From: an uncultured Acidobacteriia bacterium
GTDB taxonomy: Bacteria; Acidobacteriota; Terriglobia; Bryobacterales; Bryobacteraceae
Direction of reading: 5' to 3'
Assembly (NCBI GenBank): GCA_903907865.1
Contig: CAIVPR010000053.1
Span: 39,558 to 103,557 of the forward strand
DNA: 64,000 nucleotides
Shown here piece after piece: positions 8,320-17,507 of the stretch. The notes beneath the pieces are model-generated. The model was not told where the DNA came from. It was given only the letters and a program-made list of their open reading frames with translations, and searched no databases. The translations under genes and the position numbers were made by a program. Every line of letters starts with the position of its first letter. The first letter of the stretch is position 1.

Positions 8320-11300
8320 CTAGAACTCAAGCCGCATCAACATCTGGAACTGCCGCGCGGCGTCGTTCAATGGAGCGAGCGCCGGAAACCCGGATGGCGC
8401 ACCCTGGCGCCCGTACGTCGCGATCCCGAAATTCTTGTCGCCCAGCGTGCCGTCAGGATTGCCCAGATTCGCATGGTTGAGCACATTGAAGGCGTCGGCC
8501 CGCAGGGTCAGCGCGGCTGATTCCGGCATTCGCAGCGCGCGCGGCAAGCGGAGCGTCCGCGCCAACGAGAAGTCGACGTTGTACAGCCCCGGTCCCCGGA
8601 ACGCGTTGCGCCCGGAAGTCCCCGGACCGTTTGCCCCCGGAAGCGCAAACCCTGCGGCGCTCAACAAATGCACGCCCCCGACCGCAGGGGTCGGAGTTGC
8701 CAGCACCGCCGTCGATACCGACACCAAATTCGCCCGCTGGTTGAGGATCGTACCGCCGAAATCCGGGATGCCGTTCGATGGAGCATACACCGTGTATGGC
8801 GTACCGGTCCGGAATGCCGAGAGCCACGAAAGCTTCCAACCGTTGGTCACAACCCGAGGAACCTTGCCGCTACGCACATCTGGCTGCCAAACGCCCAGCA
8901 GGAACAGGTTGTGCCTCTGGTCGAAGCCGGAACTGCCCCGGTCGGCGCGGTTGTCGAACTGTTTGGCGAAGGTCGCCTTGGGAGCGTTGCCCGACCCGTT
9001 GTTGATGGCCGTGAAATTCAGGTCGAAGAAGTCGCCGGTCAGCGGGTCGCTCTGGGTGTCGATGGAATGGCTCCAAGTATACGCGGCCTGCAACTGGGAC
9101 GAACGGCCCCGGTACCGCACCAGCGCCGTGCCCGCATAGTAGTCCGAGATTCCCTGCCCCGAGCGCCATGAAACCAGCGGCAGGTTGTCATTCGCATACC
9201 CGAAGCCGGACGTGGTGGTGAAAGGCCTGTTCACGATGTCGGTCGTAACCAGCCGCCGCGCGAGCGAACTGGTACCGGTTGCCTCGAAAACGACGTTACC
9301 CTCGGAATGCTGGACACCGAGGAACGACGATTCCGTGTACCCGTTCCGCAAACGAGGATCCATCACGGTCAGCCCAGGGAAGTCGCTCGACGACGCCCCC
9401 AAAGTCTTCAACGCCGCGCCCACCGGCTGCAAGTAGTTGGTGGAGGTCGAAGGCAGAAAATACGTCGGCAGCACGATCCGGTTGTTCCGGACGTTCTGCC
9501 ACAGGTTGTCGAAGGGCCGGTCATAGAAGACGCCGAAGCCCCCGCGCACCACGGTGTTCGCCAAGCGGCTCTTCCTGTCCCCGAACGGTTCCCAGGAAAA
9601 GCCGAATCGCGGTGCCAAATCGCCGTTGTCGGCTCCGTACAGTTGCTGATTGCCGGACGCAGGTGCCGCCAAAGTCGCCGACGCCAGCCGCGCGTTGAAG
9701 CTGGCACCGCTGCCGAGGTTCAGCAACGCGTCCTTCACAGCCCCGGTGTTGGACGGCGCGCCGAAACGCTCGTACCGCAGCCCGAAATTCAAGGTCAGGC
9801 GCGAAGTTAGCCGATAGCTGTCCTGCACGAACACGAAAGTCTGGTTCTGGCGGTAACTGCGGTCGAAATTCGGAACTACAGGATCCTTCGAAAGCCTGTC
9901 GATCGCGGCCCGGAACGTGTCCGGCTCGTCCAGTTCAAACGCAATGGGCCCGCTGAACGTGTACAGCCCGTCGCGCCCCGCCGTCATATACCCGCTGTTG
10001 GACCGGAACAGCAGACCGACCCCGGCCGTCAGCACATGCCGGTTCCGGGTCCACACCATGCTGTAAGTCGGCTCCACGGAGCGGTTCCGGTTCCGGTAGG
10101 CGTAAAACGCGGGACTGCCCGGGAGCTGGGTCCCGTCCCCCACTGACAAGGTCGGGATCTCGGGATGCGCCCGGTCCCACCACAGGTTGTCGTCGCCGAA
10201 ACCCAGCTTCAGCTCGCTGGTCACGCGAGGGGTCCACGAGCGCTGCCAGTTCGCAGCCACGCTCGCCGTGTTCTGGTGCAGACCGGAAATGAAATCGGGG
10301 TAAGGGGACCAGACGAAATCCGGTTGGCTGGTGCGGGCCAGCGCGAGACGCCCCATGAAGTGGTCCCGTCCGCTTTTCGGAGCATAGTCGACGCGTTCGA
10401 GCGCCAGCAGGCGGTCCGTCACCACCGGCGGGGCCACCGTATAGTTCCCGGTCACGCCGGTCGTCGCGACCACCGGAGCCGGATACTTCTGCAACAACTG
10501 GTAGGCTTGCCGGGTCGACGGCAGGCTGAAGATGGACGCGAACGCGGGCGACGGCACCTTGAAAGCCGTGGTCGACTGGGTCCCGTGGCTCACCAATTCC
10601 TCCAACGAGCTCGAGAGGAACAACCGGTCCCGAAGCCCCTGCCTGGGAACCAGCGGACCACCCGCTTGGTAGCCAAACTGGTTCTGCTGTTGCTTGCGCC
10701 GTCCCACGCCCCGCAGGTTGTCGGCGAAATCCGCTGCGTTGAGCGCAGTGTTCTTCAGGTACTCCCAAGCCACGGCGTGGTACGAGCCGCTGCCGGCCTT
10801 GGTCACGGCGTTGGCCACGAAACCCGCCGTACGCCCGTACTCGGCCGAGTAGTTGTTGGTCGAAATCCGGTATTCCTGCACGGACTCCGGCGTGGCCTGC
10901 GCCAGCGGCCCGGTAACAAGATAGTTGTCGTTCTCGACGCCATCCAGCAGGTAGTTCGACGACGAGGGCCGCTGCCCGGCCACCGAAATGCCCAAACCTC
11001 GCCCGGTACCGCTATCGGCGGCCACTCCAGGAAGGCTCACCAGCATCGTGTAAACGTCGCGCCCCTGGAGCGGGAGGTCGGCAATCTGGGTGGGGTCGAC
11101 AACGTAGGAAGCCGAGGTGTCGAGGGTCCCTTTGTCGCCCTTCTGGGCCTCGAAAGTGCCGGAACGGCTGGAATCGACATCGGGCCCGTAGAACGTCAGG
11201 ATGGTCTTCGTGCCGGGCAGGAACACACTGCGGTACTGGCCCGATTCCCAGACGTCGTTCAAAGGGCGCAGCCGGAAGTCCAGTTGGACGCGGCCGGCGA

Positions 11301-11610
11301 CCGCCAATTCGATCCGCTGCAGTTCCTGGGGCTGGAAACCGACGCCGGACGCGCGCACAACATACGTCCCCGCCGAGAGGAGCGGCAAGAAATAGTACCC
11401 GCCAGCGTCCGTTTGCAGCGTACCCGACGCGGAGAGCGCCGTACTGGAATAGGCGACCGACGCGCCCGGCACCGGTCGGCCCGTCACGGAATTGAGCACC
11501 CGGCCGGAGATAAGTCCCTGCGTGGTTTGCGCGTTGCCGGTCGCCAAGCACGCCAAGGCGGCGAAAACCTGTGCCAGTACCTTCGATGCGGAACGTCGGC
11601 GGCGCATCAT
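8320..11610 (-). CDS. Oar-like TonB-dependent outer-membrane receptor
   Basis: A 1096-residue product starts at the first of two adjacent ATGs (11608-11610); a longer frame to 11646 adds an unlikely leader. The order is: signal peptide, carboxypeptidase-regulatory-like beta-sandwich (about residues 28-110, GLISGRVLNSVTGRPVPGA), plug with LQGRDVYTMLVSLPG and NYLLDGVEND, and a long beta-barrel ending in a terminal phenylalanine (LMRLEF). This is the architecture expanded in Acidobacteria. It is probably an energised importer of large glycans or peptides across the outer membrane. The downstream sulfatase suggests a sulfated substrate, by inference from position only. Confidence 0.9.
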   Translation of the reverse strand: MMRRRRSASKVLAQVFAALACLATGNAQTTQGLISGRVLNSVTGRPVPGASVAYSSTALSASGTLQTDAGGYYFLPLLSAGTYVVRASGVGFQPQELQRIELAVAGRVQLDFRLRPLNDVWESGQYRSVFLPGTKTILTFYGPDVDSSRSGTFEAQKGDKGTLDTSASYVVDPTQIADLPLQGRDVYTMLVSLPGVAADSGTGRGLGISVAGQRPSSSNYLLDGVENDNYLVTGPLAQATPESVQEYRISTNNYSAEYGRTAGFVANAVTKAGSGSYHAVAWEYLKNTALNAADFADNLRGVGRRKQQQNQFGYQAGGPLVPRQGLRDRLFLSSSLEELVSHGTQSTTAFKVPSPAFASIFSLPSTRQAYQLLQKYPAPVVATTGVTGNYTVAPPVVTDRLLALERVDYAPKSGRDHFMGRLALARTSQPDFVWSPYPDFISGLHQNTASVAANWQRSWTPRVTSELKLGFGDDNLWWDRAHPEIPTLSVGDGTQLPGSPAFYAYRNRNRSVEPTYSMVWTRNRHVLTAGVGLLFRSNSGYMTAGRDGLYTFSGPIAFELDEPDTFRAAIDRLSKDPVVPNFDRSYRQNQTFVFVQDSYRLTSRLTLNFGLRYERFGAPSNTGAVKDALLNLGSGASFNARLASATLAAPASGNQQLYGADNGDLAPRFGFSWEPFGDRKSRLANTVVRGGFGVFYDRPFDNLWQNVRNNRIVLPTYFLPSTSTNYLQPVGAALKTLGASSSDFPGLTVMDPRLRNGYTESSFLGVQHSEGNVVFEATGTSSLARRLVTTDIVNRPFTTTSGFGYANDNLPLVSWRSGQGISDYYAGTALVRYRGRSSQLQAAYTWSHSIDTQSDPLTGDFFDLNFTAINNGSGNAPKATFAKQFDNRADRGSSGFDQRHNLFLLGVWQPDVRSGKVPRVVTNGWKLSWLSAFRTGTPYTVYAPSNGIPDFGGTILNQRANLVSVSTAVLATPTPAVGGVHLLSAAGFALPGANGPGTSGRNAFRGPGLYNVDFSLARTLRLPRALRMPESAALTLRADAFNVLNHANLGNPDGTLGDKNFGIATYGRQGAPSGFPALAPLNDAARQFQMLMRLEF

Positions 11611-11716
11611 TTGATTATAGATGTGGATTCTGGTTCCACGCCCCACGGAGCCGCGCCCGCCCGGGGGCCGCGTTTCTTACTGGCACCGAAGTCCGAACTC
11701 AGGTATTGTGGTAAGA

Positions 11717-12232
11717 ATGAGCAAGAGTTCAATTGCCGCACTCGCATTATTGATCGGTGCATCGATTCCGAACGCCGCACTGGCGGGCGATATGGTGGGC
11801 AAAAGTTACCGCAAAGCGTCCGGAGCCTACGGCGTCAGGTTGGACCTCGCCCAAGCGCAGGGGTTGATCGTGCCATTCCGGGTAGCATTCGAAAACCCTA
11901 CCGCAGGCCGGGTATGCTTCGACCGCGTCCAAGTGAAAGGCACCGGGGACGGCAAGCAGGCCTTTATCTTTTCCATGTTCATGACCAGTCCCACGGAGAT
12001 TTCGGCGACCCCCCAAAATAAGACCGAGGCTCCCGCGTTGAAAACGGACTTCTTCTGGACTGCGCTCCCACAGGCAGGCGTGCGAGTCGACAACGTTGAA
12101 ATAAGGAGTCTGGACTGGAGTGCGGCCAGTTCCCAACAGGTCGCCATCCGGTTCTTCTTCAATCCTGCCGGTCCCGGTCGAGCCGGTTGCACCCCGCCTC
12201 CGTCGGACACCTTCGTGTTCACGGGGAAATAA
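11717..12232 (+). CDS. secreted protein, paralog of the next gene
   Basis: A 171-residue product starts at ATG 11717 with a signal peptide (SIAALALLIGASIPNAALA). The mature part shares an order of motifs with the gene at 12290: a PFRVAFEN strand, VCFDRVQVKGTGDGK, a FFW element, RSLDW, and a Cys-PPP-x-x-x-F-x-F ending. The two conserved cysteines could pair. No named domain was recognised; the all-beta pattern suggests an immunoglobulin-like or adhesin-like fold. It is on the same strand and closely followed by its paralog and then the CHASE2 cyclase operon, so it may be part of that system, for example as an extracytoplasmic ligand. Confidence 0.78.
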   Translation: MSKSSIAALALLIGASIPNAALAGDMVGKSYRKASGAYGVRLDLAQAQGLIVPFRVAFENPTAGRVCFDRVQVKGTGDGKQAFIFSMFMTSPTEISATPQNKTEAPALKTDFFWTALPQAGVRVDNVEIRSLDWSAASSQQVAIRFFFNPAGPGRAGCTPPPSDTFVFTGK

Positions 12233-12289
12233 CGAAAGAATTAAGACCAGCTTATGCAAGCCTTATGCCACCTGGGCTAGGATAAACGC

Positions 12290-12823
12290 TTGCAGCGAAT
12301 TCAAAGTTTATTCCTCGGGCTCCTGCTGACCGCGACCTCCGCGCTCGCCATGGACCCGGACACGCATCCCATTCGCAAGACGGCGAACCTCGTGGCGGTA
12401 TCCGTTTGGGCGGGACGCCTCGACTCGATTGCCGGGGGCGTGCCGTTCCAAGTGCAAGTGGAGAACCTAGGCCAGAAGGACTTGTGCTTCGACCAGATCC
12501 AAGTCCGCGGCATCGGGGAAGGCCGAATTCGCTTCGCGTTCACAATGTTCCGGGGGTCGGATGGCAGGGTCGAAATCACGGCGGAATCCACCGGCGATTT
12601 GCAAACCGTGGATCCGCCGCTTTTTTGGAAACTCGCGCCGGGAGGAGGCATGAAATTTCCCGAAAATGTCATCAAGAGCCTCGGCTGGATCGGGGCCAAG
12701 CGCCGGGATCTGTCCGTCATCCTCGAATTCGCGCGCGCCAACTCGAAGATGAAATCTTGCGACGTGCCGCCGCCGCACGCGTTCGACTTCACCCCCGATC
12801 CCATCCCGGTCACACCGAAGTGA
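12290..12823 (+). CDS. secreted protein, paralog of the preceding gene
   Basis: A 177-residue product begins at TTG 12290, preceded by an AGGA-type ribosome site (GCTAGGATAAACGC). A short signal peptide (LFLGLLLTATSALA) precedes a domain matching its upstream neighbour: PFQVQVEN, LCFDQIQVRGIGEGR, LFWKLAP, KSLGW and CDVPPPHAFDF. It differs enough that the duplication is old. The spacing is 57 bases from the upstream paralog and 26 to the cyclase gene. Function is unknown; export and likely disulfide bonding fit a periplasmic partner for the CHASE2 sensor, which is inference. Confidence 0.78.
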   Translation: MQRIQSLFLGLLLTATSALAMDPDTHPIRKTANLVAVSVWAGRLDSIAGGVPFQVQVENLGQKDLCFDQIQVRGIGEGRIRFAFTMFRGSDGRVEITAESTGDLQTVDPPLFWKLAPGGGMKFPENVIKSLGWIGAKRRDLSVILEFARANSKMKSCDVPPPHAFDFTPDPIPVTPK

Positions 12824-12849
12824 GTTAGACTACAGTCGGGAATCTGGAT

Positions 12850-14724
12850 TTGACTCGTAAAGCCAAGCGCGCCCTTGTCTGCGTCGCCATCGTGGCAGGC
12901 AGCGTCGGGCTCACGCTCGCGTTGTCGAGCCTTCGGATCTTCCAACTGATCAACCTGAAGGCCCAGGACGCCAATTTCCTGCTCCGCGGCACCATCCCGC
13001 CTAAGGACATCGTCCTTGTCGGCATCGACAACGAGACCAACAACCGCTTCCCCGAGCTTTCCTATTTTTGGCACAAATACTACGCCGATGCCATGCGGGG
13101 AGCGGCCGAAGGCGGTGCCAAGGTGATGGTGCTCGACGTCACATTCGGCGTTCCCGTCACCAAGTACGAGCCCGATTTCGACGCCTATCTCGCCCAGGCT
13201 TTCGCCGAGGTCAACCCGGTGATGCCGGTCGTTACCGCCTACGTCCCCGAGGCGATGGGGGCCCAGGCGGAATCGCAGTTCGCCATCCCGCTCAACATGA
13301 TGTCGTCCGCCATGGGCAGCGCCGGCTACGCCAACCTCACCAACGACCAGGACGATTTCGTCCGTCGCCAGGAACTGATTGAGGAGCCCAAGGCAGGCAC
13401 TCCGACCGAATCCTTGGCGCGCAGCCTCGCATTTCTTGCCGTTGAGAAGTTCACCGGCAAGCAGGCCAAGTTCGTGGACGGCCAATTGCACCTCGGCGAC
13501 ACTCCCCTGCCCGTCGACACGGACCGGTTCCTGACCATCAACTATGCCGGTCCGCCCGGCAGCTTCCCCCGCGTGCCCCTTTACCGCTTTATAGAGGCCA
13601 CCCGCAAGCACGACGTGGCGCAGTTGCAGGCCTGGGTGAAGGACAAGCTGGTGCTGCTGGGTCCCGACAACATCTCCGACCGCCACGACACGCCCTTCTA
13701 CACCTTTCTCGGGGGCGACAAGTACACCACGCCCGGATTTGAAATCCATGCCTCGACCGCGAACACCCTGCTGAGCCAGGCCTATTTGCGCCCGGTTCCG
13801 GAGTGGGCGCGGCTTGGCGCAATCCTGGCCACGGCCGCAGGTTGCGTGGCCATCGTCGCCTCGCTGCCGTTCTCGCAAACCGCGATCTGGTCCTTCGCGC
13901 TCCTGATCACGGTCCTCGGCGGCACCCATGCGTCCTTCCGGACGGGGTGGCTATTCGCGACATCGGAAATCCTGCTCGCCTTCGGCACGGCGCTGCTCGG
14001 CGGTATTGTCTACCGGTTCGCGACGGCGGAACGCAAAAGCAGCTTCTTCAAGACCGCCGTCGAACTGTTCGTCGGCAAGCAGGTGGCTACGTCGCTCGAT
14101 CAGCACGGCGTCATCGCCCTAACCGGCGAGCGCCAACTGGTGACGATCCTCTTCACCGACATCCGCGGCTTCACCTCGTTCTGCGAATCCCGCGACCCGG
14201 CTGTCGTCGTCGACCTGCTGAACGAATACCTGCGCACCATGGTCTCGATCATCGTCAAGAACGGCGGCCACGTGAACAAATTTATCGGCGACGGCATCCT
14301 CGCCGTCTTCGCCGACACCGATCCCGGCGCCCGCCCAGGCGACCACGCCGTCCGCACCGCGCGCTGCGCCACCGAGATGGTGGACACCATCGTGGGCGAC
14401 TTCCGCACCGGTGCTGGCTTCCATTCCGGCGAGGTCGTCATCGGCAACGTGGGGTCGTCAGACAAAATGGAGTTTACGGTGCTGGGCGATACCGTCAACG
14501 TGGCGGCCCGCTTGGAGAGCCTCAACAAGGAAAAGGAGACGCGCCTGCTGATGAGTGTGGAGGCCCGTGAAATGTTGGGGGGGCTCATCGACACCATCTG
14601 TGTGGGAAGCGCCCGCGCCAAGGGCAAGAGCGAGGAGTTGCGGGTGTACACCGTCACCTCGCTGCTTGAAGAAAGCCGCATCGACGCGTTGCGGGAGTCC
14701 GAGTTGAAGGAAGCTGTCGCATGA
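12850..14724 (+). CDS. CHASE2-domain class III adenylate/guanylate cyclase
   Basis: The 624-residue protein starts at TTG 12850. It has an N-terminal membrane helix, an extracytoplasmic CHASE2 sensor (about 35-315), further helices (about 322-390), and a cytoplasmic class III cyclase domain (about 425-600). Catalytic positions are present: metal-binding aspartates D437 (FTDIRGF) and D481 (FIGDG), purine-selecting K477 and D547 (VLGDTVN), and transition-state N550 and R554 (AARLES). K plus D at the selecting positions favours ATP, so cAMP is the likely product. It senses something in the periplasm. The stop overlaps the caspase gene start (ATGA), a sign of translational coupling. Confidence 0.93.
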   Translation: MTRKAKRALVCVAIVAGSVGLTLALSSLRIFQLINLKAQDANFLLRGTIPPKDIVLVGIDNETNNRFPELSYFWHKYYADAMRGAAEGGAKVMVLDVTFGVPVTKYEPDFDAYLAQAFAEVNPVMPVVTAYVPEAMGAQAESQFAIPLNMMSSAMGSAGYANLTNDQDDFVRRQELIEEPKAGTPTESLARSLAFLAVEKFTGKQAKFVDGQLHLGDTPLPVDTDRFLTINYAGPPGSFPRVPLYRFIEATRKHDVAQLQAWVKDKLVLLGPDNISDRHDTPFYTFLGGDKYTTPGFEIHASTANTLLSQAYLRPVPEWARLGAILATAAGCVAIVASLPFSQTAIWSFALLITVLGGTHASFRTGWLFATSEILLAFGTALLGGIVYRFATAERKSSFFKTAVELFVGKQVATSLDQHGVIALTGERQLVTILFTDIRGFTSFCESRDPAVVVDLLNEYLRTMVSIIVKNGGHVNKFIGDGILAVFADTDPGARPGDHAVRTARCATEMVDTIVGDFRTGAGFHSGEVVIGNVGSSDKMEFTVLGDTVNVAARLESLNKEKETRLLMSVEAREMLGGLIDTICVGSARAKGKSEELRVYTVTSLLEESRIDALRESELKEAVA

Positions 14725-17507
14725 GGAAGATCGTAGTTCTGGCCGCATTCGCGATGACCTTGCGAGCTGCCGCGACGCCTGCCCGCGAGGAGGCCGTCGG
14801 CTTGGTCCTGCTGCCCGGCGGGGCGAAGGTGCTGCGCGCCAATACCGAGACGCCTCTCGCTTCCAAAGCGGGCGACATCCTGTTTTCCGGCGACCAGCTC
14901 AAGGCGGAAGGGGCCGCCGCAACGTTCCTCTACTGCCCCAATAAGACCTCCCAATCGTTGGAGCCCGGCGGCGAAGTCCTGCTCGACGCCAAGCAGTTGA
15001 AGCTGAAGGCGGGAAAGTTGGGGGCCTCCAAGCCGGTCAACGCATGCTTCCTGCCGCAGGTTGTGCGCGTCGCCGTGGCCAGCCAACAGCATTACGGGGT
15101 CAGCATGACCCGCGGTCTCACCAAGGCGGAGGGCGAAGTCCTCGCGTCCACTGCCCTGCCCCAGAACGTGCGCAATGAAATCGCGCCGCTGGAAGAGATG
15201 CTGAAGGCCAACCCCAACGACGGGCAAGCCTTGGTCGAGGAAGCCGTTGTGTTCGACCGTAGCAAATTGGAAGCCAACGCCTTGGCCGCCTACCGCAAGG
15301 CCTGGACCGCGTGGCCCGACGCCCTCTGGATCCGGGGCCGCATGTTCGAGCTCGAGGAATCGCTCGCGACCCAGGCCGCCATCAAGGCCGCCGCGATTTT
15401 GCCGGACGCCAAGACGTACGCGATGGTCGTAGGCATCTCCAAGTACCAGAAACTGCCGCAGGAACTCTGGCTCCAGTATCCGGGCTCCGACGCGACGGCC
15501 TTCGGCCAATACCTGGCCAGCCCGATGGCCGGTTCCGTCCCCGCCGACCAGATGGTGGTCCTGACCGACGAACAAGCCACCACCGCCGCCCTGCGCAACG
15601 CCTTCCAGACGTTTCTCAAGACGCGTCCGGGCAAGAAGGACACCGTTTTCATCCTCCTAGCCGGACACGGCACCGTCGACAGCCGGGGCGCGTTCCTTGT
15701 CACCTACGACAGCGATCCCCAGGACCTCTCCTCCACGGCGCTGCCGATGGCGGAACTGCAGCGCTTGGTTGAGCAGGACCTTTCACAAGTGGGCCGGGTC
15801 GTCCTGTTGGCCGACCTCTGCCGCGCCACCACCATTGGCAACATCAAGAACGCGTCGATCGGCACCGTGGTCGAAAAGCTGGGCGAAGCTCCAGGAGAGA
15901 TGCTGGGCCTGGTGGCCTCGCGTCCCAAGGAAATGGGGACGGAGGGCAGCCAATTCGGAGGCGGCCACGGCGCGTTCACCTACTCCATCCTGAAGGCCAT
16001 GGGCGGCGGCGCCGATCAAAACCACGATAAATCCGTCACCGCCGGGGAGTTGATCGATTTCGTCCGCACCGACGTCCCCACCCAGACCGGCGGCAAACAG
16101 CATCCGCGCGACTTCGGCAGCATCGAGAACGGCACCAAGCTTTCCGATGTCTCCAAGGCCGGAATCAACATCACCCGCTTCAAGACCCTGTACGATTCGC
16201 GCAACGGCCAGCCGCTGCTGCTCGCCTCCGCCGCCGACGTACCGCTCACGCCCGAGGCGCAACGCGACGTCGACGCCTTCCAAGCCGCCGTCAAGGCGAA
16301 AAAGCTGCTGCCCGGCGAGCTCGGCAGCGCCTACGACCTCGTCGACAAGCTGCGCGGCGAGCTCAAGCCGGAATTGATGCTGCTGCAGGAGAACAATCTG
16401 CGGGTCGCGTTGGAGGACATGGCGCAACAGGTGCTCCTGCAGTACCTAGCGGGCGACCAAGCCCCGGCTGGCAAATCGGAGTTCGACGCCGGTTCCAAGT
16501 ACATGGAAGCCGCCATGAAGCTGACGCCGGAGTCGCTGTATCTTCAGGGTCGCGAGGCGTTCTTCCTCGGGCGCGCGCTGCTTTTCGAAAAGCGCTTCGC
16601 AGACGCCGCCGACCTGCTGGAAAAGTCGGTCCGCATCGACGCGGGCGAGGCCTACGGCTACAACGCGCTCGGCATCGCGTACCTCGAACAGGGGCAGTTC
16701 GCCAAGGCCATCCCCGCCTTGCGCGACGCTGCCAAGCGCGCCCCGAACTGGTCATATCCGCTGCACAACTTGGCACTGGCATACGTGGAATCGGGCGATA
16801 CCGAGGGTGCCGTCCGGTCCTACCAACAGGCGATGAAGGTGACGCCCCAGTTCGGCTACCTGCCGTACAACTTGGGACTCGTCTACCAGCGCACCAACCG
16901 CAATCGCGAGGCCGAACAGGCCTATCGGAAGGCGGCAGAGCTTGCGCCCGCGTCGGGCGAGCCGCTAAACGCACTCGGATCGCTGAAATCGGCTCAGGGC
17001 AAGAACACGGAAGCTGAAAAGTTCTTCCGCGACGCGCTCACCAAGAATCCCAACCTCCTTCCCGCCCGGCACAACCTGGCCCTGCTGCTTTCCGGCATCA
17101 AGGGCCGCGAAACCGAGGCCGCAGACCTCTGGAAGCAGAACCTCGCCATGCAGTCCGATTTCCTTCCGTCGCGCCTCGGCTTGGCCGAACTACTAGCGAA
17201 ACAAGGAGATTCCGCCGGTGCCGCCGCCCAGTACCGCGAAGTGGTCGCCGCCCGGCCGGAGTACGTCGGAGCCCGCACCGCCTTGGCAACCGAACTCCTG
17301 AAAACCGGTCAGACCGACGCCGCCATCGAGCAACTCCGCGCCGCCGCCAAGCTGGACTCCCAGAACGCGGCGTTGTGGGAGCGCATCGGAGATGCGGAGC
17401 GCGCCAAAGGCAACACCACACAGGCCAAGGACGCCTACACGGAAGCGATGAAGCTTGGGGTTGAAAAGGCCGACCGCAAGCGCATCGGGAATAAAATGGC
17501 TTTCTGA
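14721..17507 (+). CDS. secreted caspase-like protease with FecR-like, EF-hand and TPR regions
   Basis: The 928-residue protein has a signal peptide (1-22), a FecR-like segment (about 25-105), and a caspase/C14-like domain (about 230-470) whose dyad is visible as H316 in LLAGHGTVDS and C367 in VVLLADLCRATT. A complete 12-residue EF-hand-type loop occupies D432-E443, with acidic or polar ligands at positions 1, 3, 5, 7 and 12. At least eight TPR units fill about 590-915. Metacaspases are often calcium-activated cysteine proteases cutting after basic residues. Export would place it beside the CHASE2 domain of the cyclase. Both flanking junctions overlap (ATGA upstream, TGATG downstream). Confidence 0.88.
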   Translation: MRKIVVLAAFAMTLRAAATPAREEAVGLVLLPGGAKVLRANTETPLASKAGDILFSGDQLKAEGAAATFLYCPNKTSQSLEPGGEVLLDAKQLKLKAGKLGASKPVNACFLPQVVRVAVASQQHYGVSMTRGLTKAEGEVLASTALPQNVRNEIAPLEEMLKANPNDGQALVEEAVVFDRSKLEANALAAYRKAWTAWPDALWIRGRMFELEESLATQAAIKAAAILPDAKTYAMVVGISKYQKLPQELWLQYPGSDATAFGQYLASPMAGSVPADQMVVLTDEQATTAALRNAFQTFLKTRPGKKDTVFILLAGHGTVDSRGAFLVTYDSDPQDLSSTALPMAELQRLVEQDLSQVGRVVLLADLCRATTIGNIKNASIGTVVEKLGEAPGEMLGLVASRPKEMGTEGSQFGGGHGAFTYSILKAMGGGADQNHDKSVTAGELIDFVRTDVPTQTGGKQHPRDFGSIENGTKLSDVSKAGINITRFKTLYDSRNGQPLLLASAADVPLTPEAQRDVDAFQAAVKAKKLLPGELGSAYDLVDKLRGELKPELMLLQENNLRVALEDMAQQVLLQYLAGDQAPAGKSEFDAGSKYMEAAMKLTPESLYLQGREAFFLGRALLFEKRFADAADLLEKSVRIDAGEAYGYNALGIAYLEQGQFAKAIPALRDAAKRAPNWSYPLHNLALAYVESGDTEGAVRSYQQAMKVTPQFGYLPYNLGLVYQRTNRNREAEQAYRKAAELAPASGEPLNALGSLKSAQGKNTEAEKFFRDALTKNPNLLPARHNLALLLSGIKGRETEAADLWKQNLAMQSDFLPSRLGLAELLAKQGDSAGAAAQYREVVAARPEYVGARTALATELLKTGQTDAAIEQLRAAAKLDSQNAALWERIGDAERAKGNTTQAKDAYTEAMKLGVEKADRKRIGNKMAF

